Positions 47,140 through 56,834 of a DNA stretch of 64,000 nt are shown here, in pieces (within the stretch, counting starts at the first letter, position 1; every line of letters starts with the position of its first letter). This DNA comes from Bacteroidales bacterium (GTDB lineage Bacteria > Bacteroidota > Bacteroidia > Bacteroidales > VadinHA17), in NCBI GenBank assembly GCA_016715075.1, contig JADKBK010000013.1, positions 1 to 64,000 of the forward strand, given 5' to 3'. The notes beneath the pieces were generated by a model. The model saw only the letters and a list, made by a program, of their open reading frames with translations. It had not been told where the DNA came from and searched no databases. Both the position numbers and the translations under genes were made by a program.

Positions 47140-48372
47140 ATGAAAACCCCGCTTTTAGTTTCAATCGTTCTTGCATTTTGCGTTATATCATGTAAAAAAA
47201 CCTCAGATGAGATCCTGCCAACGAAGCTTGTACCAATCAATCTTTCCGCTGATCAGGTATCTCTGTTGGAATCCGGAAACAAATTTGCATTTGATATTTT
47301 CAAACTGATCCTTGAGAATGCTGCAGAAAGTGAGAATATAATCATCTCTCCTCTCAGCATTTCCTGTGCTCTTTCAATGACACTCAACGGAGCTGACGGA
47401 ACCACGCGCGGTGCAATGCTTGAAGCGCTTAGAGTAAATGGATTAACACCTGAAATAATTAATCAGTCATTTAAGGATCTTTCGAAGGCCCTCCTGTCAG
47501 TTGACAAAAGGGTTCTGATTTCAATAGCGAATTCAGTGTGGTCGGAAAAGAATTTTGAAGTCAAAATACCATTTAAGAATGCACTGTCTGACTATTATAA
47601 TGCTGATGAAAGGTCATTTGACATTTCCGATCCTCTGGCATATAAAGCGATAAACATCTGGATTGAGGATAAAACCAACGGCTTAATAAAAGAAATGTTG
47701 TCAGGACTTGACCCCAATACAGTAATGCTCCTCGTAAATGCCATCTATTTCAAGGGGAAATGGGGATCTCAGTTCGATAAATCTGATACTGATGAGAAAC
47801 CATTTTACAAAAGTGACGGTAATGCCATTGATGTACCAATGATGAAACAGGTTTCAGATTATAAGGTATTTAAAGGTGAAGGATTCGTAGTCGCAGAATT
47901 TCCATACGGCCAGGGAAATTTTGTTATGGATGTGATTTTGCCTGATACACAGGATGGATTTAAATCCCTAGTATCTGTTTTAAATGACGGGAGTTTCAAC
48001 GGATGCCTCAATCATATGAATAAAAGGGAAACAGACCTTTCATTTCCAAGATTTAAGTATGGCTTCAAAAGCTCTCTTAAGGGTACCCTGTCGGCTATGG
48101 GTATGGAAATCGCTTTTACCGAAAACGCCGATTTCTCAAATATTTCCGATCGTAACCTGTTATTAAATGATGTGATTCACCAGGCTTTTATCGAAACAAA
48201 CGAGGAGGGAACAGAAGCTGCTGCTGCGACTGTAGTGGTGGTTGGAACTAACTCTGCACCACCTGAGCCTATCACTCTTAACCTTGACCATTCCTTTCTG
48301 TATATAATAAGGGAAACATCTACAAATTCAATACTCTTCATGGGCAAAGTTTCTGATCCTCTTGCAAACTGA
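47140..48372 (+). CDS. serpin-family protease inhibitor, lipoprotein
   Basis: A 410-residue serpin with a lipoprotein signal (IVLAFCVISCKKTSD; Cys near 19). The serpin core is complete: IIISPLSISCALSMTLNGADGTT, NSVWSEKNFEV, LLVNAIYFKGKW, FPRFKYG, and IHQAFIETNEEGTEAAAAT, whose small residues in the hinge are those of inhibitory serpins. Counting from the hinge as in alpha-1-antitrypsin, the reactive bond would be Asn371-Ser372 (Asn codon at 48250), an unusual P1. It probably protects surface proteins from host or competitor proteases, or from its own. Serpins are rare in bacteria. A stem-loop directly after the stop could be a terminator. Confidence 0.9.
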   Translation: MKTPLLVSIVLAFCVISCKKTSDEILPTKLVPINLSADQVSLLESGNKFAFDIFKLILENAAESENIIISPLSISCALSMTLNGADGTTRGAMLEALRVNGLTPEIINQSFKDLSKALLSVDKRVLISIANSVWSEKNFEVKIPFKNALSDYYNADERSFDISDPLAYKAINIWIEDKTNGLIKEMLSGLDPNTVMLLVNAIYFKGKWGSQFDKSDTDEKPFYKSDGNAIDVPMMKQVSDYKVFKGEGFVVAEFPYGQGNFVMDVILPDTQDGFKSLVSVLNDGSFNGCLNHMNKRETDLSFPRFKYGFKSSLKGTLSAMGMEIAFTENADFSNISDRNLLLNDVIHQAFIETNEEGTEAAAATVVVVGTNSAPPEPITLNLDHSFLYIIRETSTNSILFMGKVSDPLAN

Positions 48373-48404
48373 TTACCCTGACTGAAATCAGGAATCATGT
48401 TTTT
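48371..48404 (+). terminator. possible Rho-independent terminator after serpin
   Basis: Arms cctga and tcagg (48377-48381 and 48388-48392) with a 6-base loop, strengthened by outer gatt/aatc pairing, followed by atgttttt. The stem begins at the serpin stop. The T-tract is short, so support is moderate. Confidence 0.4.
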
Positions 48405-48472
48405 CAACAGGATTGGAAAGAATATATTACCCGAAAACAATTCTTAACTAAAACATATAAAACTTGTTTCTG

Positions 48473-49408
48473 ATGAAATTGCTGTTTGCTTTTTCTCTTG
48501 CAACCTTACTAATCTCCAATATGCCTGATCTGAAAAACTCCGGTATTTCTGCCTCTTCAAATATGAATCAGGCTAACGGGGAAGAGAAACCTTTGCTCAG
48601 ATTCGGCATAATTGCTGATGTCCAGTATGCTGACTGCCCTTCTGCAGGAAACAGATATTACAAGTCTTCCGCTGAAAAACTTGAAGCTGCTGTAAGTCAG
48701 TTCAAAAAAGACTCAGTCGACTTTATAATAAACCTTGGCGATCTTATTGACAGGGATTATGAATCCTATAAACCTGTGCTGGGAATACTGAATAGCTCAG
48801 GAATTAAAACGTATCATATTACAGGCAATCATGATTATTCGGTCGATCCCCGTTATCTGCTGCGCCTGCCGGTATTCACTGAATCAAGAGAAGGCTATTA
48901 TTCAATAATTTTCAAAAAATTCAGGTTCATTTTCACAAACGGCAATGATATCAGCACTTATTCCTCCAATGAGAAAACTGAAATCCGGCATGCCGAAGAG
49001 TTAATCACAAAAATGAAAATGAACAGGGAGATAAATGCTGTTGAATGGAACGGAGGTATAGGTCCTGAGCAACTTGCATGGATAAAGAACCAGCTTGATG
49101 AAGCAGCTGATAATTCTGAAAAAGTCATCCTGCTTTGCCATTTCCCGGTTGCACCGGATAATATCCATAACCTATTGAATTACAAAGACATTAATGAAAT
49201 GCTGATGAAATACACCAACATTATTGGCTGGTTCAGCGGCCATAACCATGAGGGTAATTACGGAACCTTCAATAACATTCATTTTGTCACCTTCATGGGA
49301 ATGGTTGAAACAAAAAAAGATAACAGCTTCGCAATCATTGAAGCCTATAAAAATAAATTAATAATCAGGGGATTTGGAAGGGAGAATTCCATTGTACTTA
49401 CTTTCTGA
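48473..49408 (+). CDS. exported calcineurin-like metallophosphoesterase (ADPRibase-Mn-like)
   Basis: About 311 residues from the ATG at 48473, chosen over a TTG nine bases upstream. A hydrophobic signal (LLFAFSLATLLISN) is followed by the five metallophosphoesterase motifs: FGIIADVQYAD, INLGDLID, ITGNHDY, LLCHFPV and SGHNHEGN. The DVQY form of the first motif, in place of DxH, is typical of Mn-dependent ADP-ribose/CDP-alcohol diphosphatases. The enzyme probably hydrolyses a nucleotide-sugar-type or alcohol diphosphate in the periplasm. It is convergent with the SiaC-like gene. Confidence 0.85.
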   Translation: MKLLFAFSLATLLISNMPDLKNSGISASSNMNQANGEEKPLLRFGIIADVQYADCPSAGNRYYKSSAEKLEAAVSQFKKDSVDFIINLGDLIDRDYESYKPVLGILNSSGIKTYHITGNHDYSVDPRYLLRLPVFTESREGYYSIIFKKFRFIFTNGNDISTYSSNEKTEIRHAEELITKMKMNREINAVEWNGGIGPEQLAWIKNQLDEAADNSEKVILLCHFPVAPDNIHNLLNYKDINEMLMKYTNIIGWFSGHNHEGNYGTFNNIHFVTFMGMVETKKDNSFAIIEAYKNKLIIRGFGRENSIVLTF

Positions 49409-49435
49409 AAACAAAAATAAATACTTCTTGCCGGA

Positions 49436-49810
49436 TCATTTGATCTTTAGGAAATTCACGGGGACATCAAGAATAGATGCAAAATATTCTCCCCGTTCGA
49501 GAATGTCCTCATCACCATCCTCATAATACCAGTTTATAATGAATTTTTTATGCTTAAGTGTAACATAGGTAATCTTTTGAAGAAGACCTATGAATATTTT
49601 TGCACTGGCGCTGTTAAAATATTCAAGAGAAATATCAACACTTGTCACATTCGCCGGAGCGAGTATATATTCTGAAATCCAATCTTCTACAGGTGCGAAG
49701 AACTCAACTGCGTTTTCATGAATGGAACGCCCCTTTATTTTGATTTTTCCTTCAGGATTCAAAATTATCTCCGGTGTATACTTTGTAGGGGTAAACTTTA
49801 ACTCCTCCAT
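49436..49810 (-). CDS. SiaC-family regulatory phosphoprotein (DUF1987)
   Basis: A 124-residue protein starting MEELKFTPTKYTPEIILN, with the conserved SVDISLEYFNSASAKIF and the C-terminal DILERGEYFASILDVPVNF of the SiaC/DUF1987 family. In Pseudomonas, SiaC is phosphorylated by SiaB and binds the diguanylate cyclase SiaD. Bacteroidota also carry SiaC homologues, usually near signalling genes. No SiaB kinase or cyclase lies next to it here, so its partner is unknown. It is located 47 bases beyond tsaD on the same strand. Confidence 0.85.
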   Translation of the reverse strand: MEELKFTPTKYTPEIILNPEGKIKIKGRSIHENAVEFFAPVEDWISEYILAPANVTSVDISLEYFNSASAKIFIGLLQKITYVTLKHKKFIINWYYEDGDEDILERGEYFASILDVPVNFLKIK

Positions 49811-49857
49811 CTCAAAAACTTTTCTCCTAAGTTAATATATTTCTATAATATAATGAA

Positions 49858-50869
49858 CTAGTACCTTGCAAGGGGAATCACATCATGACCAGTGAATTCT
49901 CCTCTCTGATATTTGTAATATGCAGTTATTCCGATCATTGCAGCATTATCGGTTGTATACCGGAATGCAGGTATAAACAGGTTCCAATTTCTTTTTTCTG
50001 CCTCTGTTTTCATACTTTCCCGTAATCCCGAATTAGCCGATACGCCTCCGGCAATACCAATTTCCGTTATCCCTGTCAGCAGTGAAGCTTTTGCCAGCTT
50101 TGTTACCAGGATATTGACTATAACATTCTGGAGAGACGCACAGAGATCAGCTTTCCTGGTCTCAATAAAAGCCGGATCCTCCTTTATCTTGTCCCGCAAA
50201 AAGTACAGAAAGCTGGTCTTTAAACCGCTGAAGCTGAAATCGAGACCCTTAACATGGGGTTTGGCAAAGCTGAAAGCATTCCTGTCTCCCTGTGCTGCCA
50301 GTTTATCTATCAACGGGCCTGCAGGATAAGGAAAGCCCATTATTTTCCCGCATTTATCAAAGGCCTCCCCCGCTGCATCATCAATTGTATTGCCAATCAT
50401 CTCCATCTCGAGATGGTTTTTCATGATAATGATCCTGGTATGGCCACCTGAAACAAGCAGGCACAAAAACGGGAATGAAGGGATCCTGTTAGCTCCATCC
50501 TTCTCAAGAATAAAGTGAGCCATTACATGAGCCTGAAGATGATTTACCTCAATAAGCGGAACATCCTGTGCAAGAGCAAAGCCTTTCGCAAACGATGTGC
50601 CCACCAGGAGAGATCCCAGTAACCCCGGGCCACGCGTAAATGCGACGGCATTTATCTCGTCAGCCTTTATACCGGCTTTGATCATTGCCTGCCGGGTTAC
50701 AGGACAATATTGGCCTGGTGCGCTCTCGAAGCCAGCTCAGGACAACACCCCCGTATGACATATGAATATCCTGGTTGGCTATCAGATTTGACAAAACATA
50801 ACGATCCCTAACAACAGCAACTGATGTATCATCACATGAAGATTCTATAGCGAGTATCGTTATAGCCAT
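49858..50869 (-). CDS. tsaD: tRNA N6-adenosine threonylcarbamoyltransferase (frame-disrupted)
   Basis: TsaD attaches the threonylcarbamoyl group to A37 of ANN-decoding tRNAs, an essential modification in most bacteria. The first frame (50869-50660) gives LAIESSCDDTSVAVV and IHMSYGGVV; the last frame (from about 50700) gives MIKAGIKADEINAVAFTRGPGLLGSLLVG, EVNHLQAHV, VSGGHTRII and IAGGVSANSGLR. Between them the frame breaks twice, at about 50740-50741 and 50702-50703. At both sites the sequence is caggacaa, and one more G in each restores PELASRAHQANIVPVTRQAM, the canonical TsaD segment with its metal-binding His. The total length becomes about 337 residues, which is normal. Two identical one-base losses in an essential gene suggest sequence errors. 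Confidence 0.9.
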
Positions 50870-51013
50870 TAATGCTTTTTATATGTAAAATCATGTTAAT
50901 CAGAAAGGTTCTGAATTAACGGTTCAAAAATAGCTTTTTCCTTTGTTTTTTTTTAGCTACTGAACCGTATTAATTTCGGAAATATTTTACAAACCTGCAA
51001 CAATAATCACTAC

Positions 51014-51043
51014 TTTCCTGAAGTTAGGATTTTATTATCTTTG
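51014..51043 (+). promoter_or_regulatory. candidate Bacteroidota-type promoter of tamB
   Basis: A tttc element (51014-51017) is followed after 18 bases by tatctttg (TAnnTTTG, 51036-51043), 65 bases upstream of the tamB start in the 238-base divergent gap to tsaD. The -7 box matches fully; the -33 box is one base off TTTG. Confidence 0.45.
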
Positions 51044-51107
51044 TAATATTGGTCTGATATTATTTTCCAGGCAATTTAATTGATAATGTAAGACCTCTGT
51101 TGCTGAT

Positions 51108-54100
51108 ATGGCCCATAAATTTAGAAAGTCAATCAAATATTTTATTATCCTCCTCGGAGCCTTGATCATGCTCCCTGTGATACTCTATCCACTTCTGCAG
51201 ATTTCAGCCGTTCAGACCTACCTGGTAAACAGGATTACAAGCCATTTCTCGAATAACATACATTCTACAATTTCAGTGGGTAAAATTGAGTATAAGTTTT
51301 TTAATAAACTGTCTGTAAACGATATACTAATAAAGGATCAGCATAATGATACTCTCTTATATACCAGGGAAATCATAGCCGCAATCAGACGGTTCGATCT
51401 AAGGGAAAAGACCATCAGACTGGGAAGAGTGACACTTGTTAAGCCTGTGATAGGCTTTATCACAGATTCATCCGGGATGATGAATCTCAACTGGTATTTA
51501 AATATGATTAAAAATCCGGGGGATACTGTAAAAAATAATCAAACCAGTATTTCTGTCGACCAGATAGACATCAATGATGCCAGATTCTCCCTGATCAATC
51601 AAAAAGGTGCCAAAAGCAAGTCACCAGTTGATTTCAACAATCTTAATCTTACGGAAATAAATGCAATTGTTGAAGACCTCCGGATATATAATGACACCAT
51701 CTCATTTACTGTATACAGCCTGGGGTTCCGGGAGTCCAGCGGACTGTCAATTCAGAAGCTGAGTGCTTCGGCCATACTAGCAAAGAAGTATTTTATGCTG
51801 AATTCTGTTTTTCTGACAAGCGACAGCAGTATACTTAATATCTCAAGACTTTCGTTGAGGGCTGATTCGGCAGGTTCATTCAGTAATTTTGCTACGGACG
51901 TAAAACTCGATATTGTTGTCGACAAATCCCTTGTCAGTACATCTGATCTTCAATATTTTATGCCTTTTGCAAACGGGATAAATGAGTCGGTTTGGCTTTC
52001 GGGAAAGGTGCTTGGAACAATTTCCGAACTGAGAGGCCGGAATATTAATCTTGCCTACAGAAACAGCACATCAATTGACTGTGATTTTGATTTATCAGGC
52101 TTACCGAATATTGAGAACACCTTTATTTATATTGGCGTTAACAGTCTTAAAACCAATGCCTATGATATTGAAAAATTCAAGATCAGAGGAAAAGGGGCAG
52201 TTGCTATTCCCCAGGCTGTCTATAAGCTTGGAGAAATTTCCTTCGATGGCAGCTTTACCGGATTCACAACCGATTTTGTGACATATGGAGAAATCCGCAC
52301 AAGTCAGGGAAACATCAGGACAGATATATCGTTAAGACCCGAAAAATCAAAAAAATACAGGATAAAAGGTCTTCTGACCGGGAGTGAGATTAATCTTGGA
52401 GAAGTGACTGGTAATAATAAATTGTTCGGGAATCTAAGCTTCAACACATCGGTTGACGGATATGCCTACTCCCTGAAAAAGTTTGCAGCCAACCTCACCG
52501 GGAAAATAGACAGCATTGAATTCAACCGGTACAAATACAGGAATATAGCATTAAACGGTATTTTTTCGGAAAAAACCTGGGACGGAAGCATTAATATTTC
52601 TGACAGGAATATTAAAATGGATCTTCTGGGGATGTTCGATTTCAGTAATAAACTGCCGGAATTTGATTTCACACTAAACCTGGCAAAGGCAAAGCTCTAC
52701 AATCTCAATTTTGACAAAAAAGATACTACATCAACCGCATCAATGTTGATGACAGCAAATTTCAGGGGCAATAATATCGATAATATTGACGGTGAGATTA
52801 AACTTCTTAATTCCAATTTTGTAAAATTCGGAAATAATCTTGAACTCTATGATTTTTCAGTAAGGACATACAAGGACAACAATCTGCCGGTCTTAAGCCT
52901 TCGAACCGATTTTGTTGATGCTGAAATAAGAGGCAATTACAATTTCGCAGCTCTTGGAACACTTTTCAAATCGACTGTTTCGGCTCTCATGCCTTCAGGA
53001 TTCAAGGTACCGGTGAAAAAAAATGATATTAAAAAGAACAATTTCAGCTTTGAGGTAAATTTTAAAAACACTGATAACCTTAACAGCTTTTTCAAGACAG
53101 GTCTGCTGCTGGCGGATATAAGTTTTATAAGAGGAAATGTGTCTCAGGATACAATAATCAGGATAGAGGGAAAAGCTAAATATCTGAATATAAGGAATAA
53201 TATCTTCAAAGATTTAGCTTTGGATTGTAATGTTGAAGGATCTGCTCTTTCAGTTGATATTAAAAGTTCAACTCTTGCATTGTTAAAGCAATCTGAACTC
53301 AAAGATTTCTCACTTGACTTCAGAACAAAACCTGACAACTTTGTTTTTTCAATAGACTGGGATAACAAAGACAATATTCTTAACCGCGGGAATTTTGTGG
53401 CAAGGGGTAAAGTCGAAAAAAATCCTGAAAGAAAAGGAGGGTCAGTACTTACCGTTAGTATTGATTCTACGGATATTTTTACCAGAAATAACCTTTGGAA
53501 AATCAGCGGTTCAACCATTGTTGTTGATTCTACTGCCATTACAATAAATAAATTCTATATTAAAAATAAGGACAATTACTACCTGGTTGACGGTTCCGTT
53601 TCAGAAAATCCATCCGATACGTTAAACCTCGAATTCAAGAGTATTGATATCACTCCTTTGAACTATCTCGGAAATCAAAGTGCTACCAATGACCCTGACA
53701 AATTAAACTATGATTTTAAAGGCAGGTTAAACGGAAAAATACTCTTAACCAATGTCTATAAAAACCTTCTGCTTGAAACCAACATTGATATAGATGATTT
53801 CTCATTACTGGGAAATGAACTTGGGAAAATGTCAATTTCCTCTGAACTTGACATCGTGAAGAAAGTAGTAAACATCAAGGCCAGCAATAACCTTGCAGGG
53901 GCAAAAATGCTTGACATCAAGGGATTTTATGACCCATCAACGAAAAAGGCTAACCTTACTGCCCAGACTAATAAGCTGACAATAGACTTTCTGAATCCCT
54001 TGCTCCGGGTATTTGCATCAGGGATAACCGGAACCGCATCCGGAAAAGTAAACCTTTCTTTAGCTCAGAATAACATAGTTCTAACAGGGGCTGTACTCGC

Positions 54101-55595
54101 TGAAAATGCAACAATGAAGATTAACTATCTTCAGACCAAATTCAGGATGAACGATTCGGTGAGATTTGATAAAAAAGGGATCAGATTCAATAATGTTAAG
54201 GTAACTGATGAAAAGGGCAACCCGATAACAGTTACAGGCAGCGTTTATCATAAGAACTTTAAGGATTTTGCTGCCGACCTTACAATAAATACAAAAGAAA
54301 GTCTTGTTCTCAATACCAAGCCCAAGGACAACAATCTGTTTTATGGTACCGCATATGCCTCCGGGGTAACAACAATAAAAAGCGGAAATAATACCCTGGC
54401 ATTTGATATCTCGGCCAAAACAGGTAAAAACACCAGGGTTTTTATGCCTCTTAATACAGGTCTTTCAGTTTCCGAATACTCCTTTGTTTCATTTGTGGAT
54501 ACCAGGGCAATTAAAGATGATGAAACAGCAAATGATCATAAGGTTAAAGCACAACCGGTACAGACCGGCTTTGATCTTAATTTTGATCTTGAAGTCACCC
54601 CTGAAGCTGAGGCTCAGCTCATTTTCGATTCAAAAGTAGGAGATTTGATGAAAGGTCATGGATCTGGTAATCTGAATATAACCTATAATCCCAAAGGCGA
54701 ATTTAGAATTAACGGAGATTACATTGTTGAAGACGGTGACTACCTCTTTACACTTGGAAATATCCTTAATAAATCGTTCAGCGTGGAAAATGGCGGGAAG
54801 ATTATGTTCAACGGTGATATTAACAAGGCCGAAATTGATATGAAGGCCATATATAAGCTGAAAGCATCCCTTCTTCCCATCCTCCAGGATGAAAATTACA
54901 AGGACAGGGTTCCGGTGGAATGTCAGCTTAATCTTACGGGCAATCTCTGGAATCCGATTGTGGTATTTAATATCTATCTGCCTACAGCCGATGAAAAAAC
55001 AAGAACCTATGTACGGAATGCCATCTCAACAGATGAAGAATTAAGCCGGCAGTTCCTTTACCTGCTGGTCATGAACAGTTTTTATGCTGATCCTTCATTC
55101 GGAGTAACGGCAGGGTCATCAGCATCACCAACCGGAACATCTGCAATGGCAGTCACTACATTCGAGATGCTTTCCAACCAGCTTAGTAACTGGCTCTCCC
55201 AGATAAGCAATGATTTTGATATAGGAGTTGTTTACCGGCCCGGAAGCGGGAATAAAGACATTAATCCCCAGGAGGTTCAGGTTGCGCTCTCAACTCAAAT
55301 ACTTAATGACAAAGTCGTGATAAACGGGAACTTTGATGTTCCGCTCTCTTCCAGCAGTACTGATAATACCAATCAGATAACCGGAGATTTTGATGCTGAG
55401 ATCAAGCTCACAAACAAACTAAACTTCAAAGTATTCAACAGGTACAATAATCCATACACTGGTAAAGGAGTAGATTATACCCAGGGTATTGGTATCTTTT
55501 TCAAACAGGATTTTGACAGATTTGTTGATCTGTTCAAAAAAAAGGAGAAATCAGCAAAGCAAAAAACTGATGAAAAAAATCCTGTAAAAAAGTAA
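51108..55595 (+). CDS. translocation and assembly module protein TamB
   Basis: A very long protein (1495 residues) with one N-terminal membrane helix (about 12-32, YFIILLGALIMLPVILYPLL), followed by over a thousand residues of repeated beta strands (AsmA/TamB-like groove, e.g. SVGKIEYKFFNKLSVNDILIKD). The conserved TamB C-terminal domain (DUF490) lies at about 1020-1450 and includes FDLNFDLEVTPEAEAQLIFDSKVGD, GEFRINGDYIVEDGDYLFTLGN and ISNDFDIGVVYRPGS. TamB spans the periplasm and is thought to conduct phospholipids to the outer membrane, or assist outer-membrane protein insertion with TamA. No tamA/bamA gene is adjacent. It is divergent from tsaD, a common Bacteroidota order. Confidence 0.92.
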   Translation: MAHKFRKSIKYFIILLGALIMLPVILYPLLQISAVQTYLVNRITSHFSNNIHSTISVGKIEYKFFNKLSVNDILIKDQHNDTLLYTREIIAAIRRFDLREKTIRLGRVTLVKPVIGFITDSSGMMNLNWYLNMIKNPGDTVKNNQTSISVDQIDINDARFSLINQKGAKSKSPVDFNNLNLTEINAIVEDLRIYNDTISFTVYSLGFRESSGLSIQKLSASAILAKKYFMLNSVFLTSDSSILNISRLSLRADSAGSFSNFATDVKLDIVVDKSLVSTSDLQYFMPFANGINESVWLSGKVLGTISELRGRNINLAYRNSTSIDCDFDLSGLPNIENTFIYIGVNSLKTNAYDIEKFKIRGKGAVAIPQAVYKLGEISFDGSFTGFTTDFVTYGEIRTSQGNIRTDISLRPEKSKKYRIKGLLTGSEINLGEVTGNNKLFGNLSFNTSVDGYAYSLKKFAANLTGKIDSIEFNRYKYRNIALNGIFSEKTWDGSINISDRNIKMDLLGMFDFSNKLPEFDFTLNLAKAKLYNLNFDKKDTTSTASMLMTANFRGNNIDNIDGEIKLLNSNFVKFGNNLELYDFSVRTYKDNNLPVLSLRTDFVDAEIRGNYNFAALGTLFKSTVSALMPSGFKVPVKKNDIKKNNFSFEVNFKNTDNLNSFFKTGLLLADISFIRGNVSQDTIIRIEGKAKYLNIRNNIFKDLALDCNVEGSALSVDIKSSTLALLKQSELKDFSLDFRTKPDNFVFSIDWDNKDNILNRGNFVARGKVEKNPERKGGSVLTVSIDSTDIFTRNNLWKISGSTIVVDSTAITINKFYIKNKDNYYLVDGSVSENPSDTLNLEFKSIDITPLNYLGNQSATNDPDKLNYDFKGRLNGKILLTNVYKNLLLETNIDIDDFSLLGNELGKMSISSELDIVKKVVNIKASNNLAGAKMLDIKGFYDPSTKKANLTAQTNKLTIDFLNPLLRVFASGITGTASGKVNLSLAQNNIVLTGAVLAENATMKINYLQTKFRMNDSVRFDKKGIRFNNVKVTDEKGNPITVTGSVYHKNFKDFAADLTINTKESLVLNTKPKDNNLFYGTAYASGVTTIKSGNNTLAFDISAKTGKNTRVFMPLNTGLSVSEYSFVSFVDTRAIKDDETANDHKVKAQPVQTGFDLNFDLEVTPEAEAQLIFDSKVGDLMKGHGSGNLNITYNPKGEFRINGDYIVEDGDYLFTLGNILNKSFSVENGGKIMFNGDINKAEIDMKAIYKLKASLLPILQDENYKDRVPVECQLNLTGNLWNPIVVFNIYLPTADEKTRTYVRNAISTDEELSRQFLYLLVMNSFYADPSFGVTAGSSASPTGTSAMAVTTFEMLSNQLSNWLSQISNDFDIGVVYRPGSGNKDINPQEVQVALSTQILNDKVVINGNFDVPLSSSSTDNTNQITGDFDAEIKLTNKLNFKVFNRYNNPYTGKGVDYTQGIGIFFKQDFDRFVDLFKKKEKSAKQKTDEKNPVKK

Positions 55596-55606
55596 ATTTC
55601 CTTAAT

Positions 55607-55638
55607 GGTTAATAAATTCTTCGGCATTGTTATTAACC
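55607..55638. repeat. 9-bp inverted repeat after tamB
   Basis: ggttaataa (55607-55615) and ttattaacc (55630-55638) are perfect inverted arms with a 14-base loop, starting 11 bases after the tamB stop. No T-tract follows, so it may be an mRNA 3' stabilising hairpin or an operator for the exbB gene rather than an intrinsic terminator. Confidence 0.55.
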
Positions 55639-55747
55639 CTGCATACTAGAAACGTCATTCCATACGTTTTTTAATAACTTCGCACCTGAAATCTTTAAAA
55701 GAGAGGTTATCTGTGAATTCATGATTTTAACCAACATGTAGAAGAAT

Positions 55748-56434
55748 ATGTCATTATTACTTTCAATTTTGCAGCAAGGCCCTGTAGCAGGCGAGACACC
55801 AACTGCCATGAAACTTACACTTCTTGATCTTACTATCAAAGGAGGATGGGTAATGATCCCCATAATTCTTTTATCTTTCGTTGCAACATATATTTTCATC
55901 GAACGGTATTTTGTAATCAGGAAAGCGACAGCCGAGGATTCCAATTTCATGAACAGGATAAAAGATTATATCCATGACGGAAAGATAGATGCTGCACTTA
56001 CACTCTGCAGATCAAACGACAGCCCTTCTGCCAGAATGGTTGAAAAAGGGATTACCCGTCTGGGAAGGCCCCTTCACGATATAAGTACTGCAATAGAAAA
56101 TGTTGGCAAACTTGAGATCTCAAAACTGGAAAAAGGATTTCCTACACTGGCTACTATCACGGGAGCCGAACCTATGCTGGGATTTCTTGGAACGGTTATT
56201 GGTATGGTACAATCCTTTTATGCCATGTCGCAGGCCGGTAACAATATTGAAGTTTCAATGATGTCAGATGGGATATATACAGCCCTTATAACAACAGTTG
56301 CCGGGCTGATAGTTGGTATTCTCGGATATTTTGCCTATAATACACTTGTGGTGAAAGTTGAAAAGGTTGTATTCAATCTTGAGGCAACACTAACGGAGTT
56401 TATGGATATTTTAAATGAACCAATAAAAAAATAG
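55748..56434 (+). CDS. exbB: MotA/TolQ/ExbB proton channel family protein
   Basis: A 228-residue inner-membrane protein with three helices (about 35-57, 137-160 and 172-200). The conserved channel segments FPTLATITGAEPMLGFLGTVIGMVQSF and DGIYTALITTVAGLIVGI are present. With ExbD it forms the proton-driven motor that energises a TonB or Tol protein. The ATG at 55748 gives an extra N-terminal segment before the first helix, as is usual in Bacteroidota. exbD follows 7 bases later and tonB overlaps exbD, so the three are clearly one operon. Confidence 0.92.
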   Translation: MSLLLSILQQGPVAGETPTAMKLTLLDLTIKGGWVMIPIILLSFVATYIFIERYFVIRKATAEDSNFMNRIKDYIHDGKIDAALTLCRSNDSPSARMVEKGITRLGRPLHDISTAIENVGKLEISKLEKGFPTLATITGAEPMLGFLGTVIGMVQSFYAMSQAGNNIEVSMMSDGIYTALITTVAGLIVGILGYFAYNTLVVKVEKVVFNLEATLTEFMDILNEPIKK

Positions 56435-56441
56435 CGTTGAA

Positions 56442-56834
56442 ATGGCTCTATCCCAAAGAAATAAAATCAGTATTAACTTCAGTTCGGTAGGGATGACTGA
56501 CGTCGTTTTTAACCTGCTTATTTTCTTTATGCTTACCTCCACGCTGGTCCATCCCTCAGCCATAAAGCTGCTTTTGCCCAAAGGAAGCAACCAGACTTCA
56601 GCCAAACCACTTACAACAGTTTCAATAACAAGTGACCTGAATTATTATATTGAAAAACAACAAGTTGCCTTTGATCAGATTGAAAACATCCTTAAGCAGA
56701 AGCTTGGCAGCGCTCCCGATACCTATATATCTCTGCATGCTGATAAGACTGTGCCATTCGAAAATGTAGTAAAGGTTTTAGATATTGCTCAAAGAAATAA
56801 TTATAAGCTCATAATTGCAACCTCACCAAAATAA
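56442..56834 (+). CDS. exbD: ExbD/TolR biopolymer transport protein
   Basis: A 130-residue protein with a short cytoplasmic start, one membrane helix (about 18-38, VGMTDVVFNLLIFFMLTSTLV) and a periplasmic domain. The helix carries the single functional Asp (in MTDVVFNLL) that takes part in proton flow. The C-terminal domain contains YISLHADKTVPFENVVKVLDIAQ, a conserved ExbD/TolR segment. Its end overlaps the start of tonB by 20 bases. Confidence 0.92.
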   Translation: MALSQRNKISINFSSVGMTDVVFNLLIFFMLTSTLVHPSAIKLLLPKGSNQTSAKPLTTVSITSDLNYYIEKQQVAFDQIENILKQKLGSAPDTYISLHADKTVPFENVVKVLDIAQRNNYKLIIATSPK

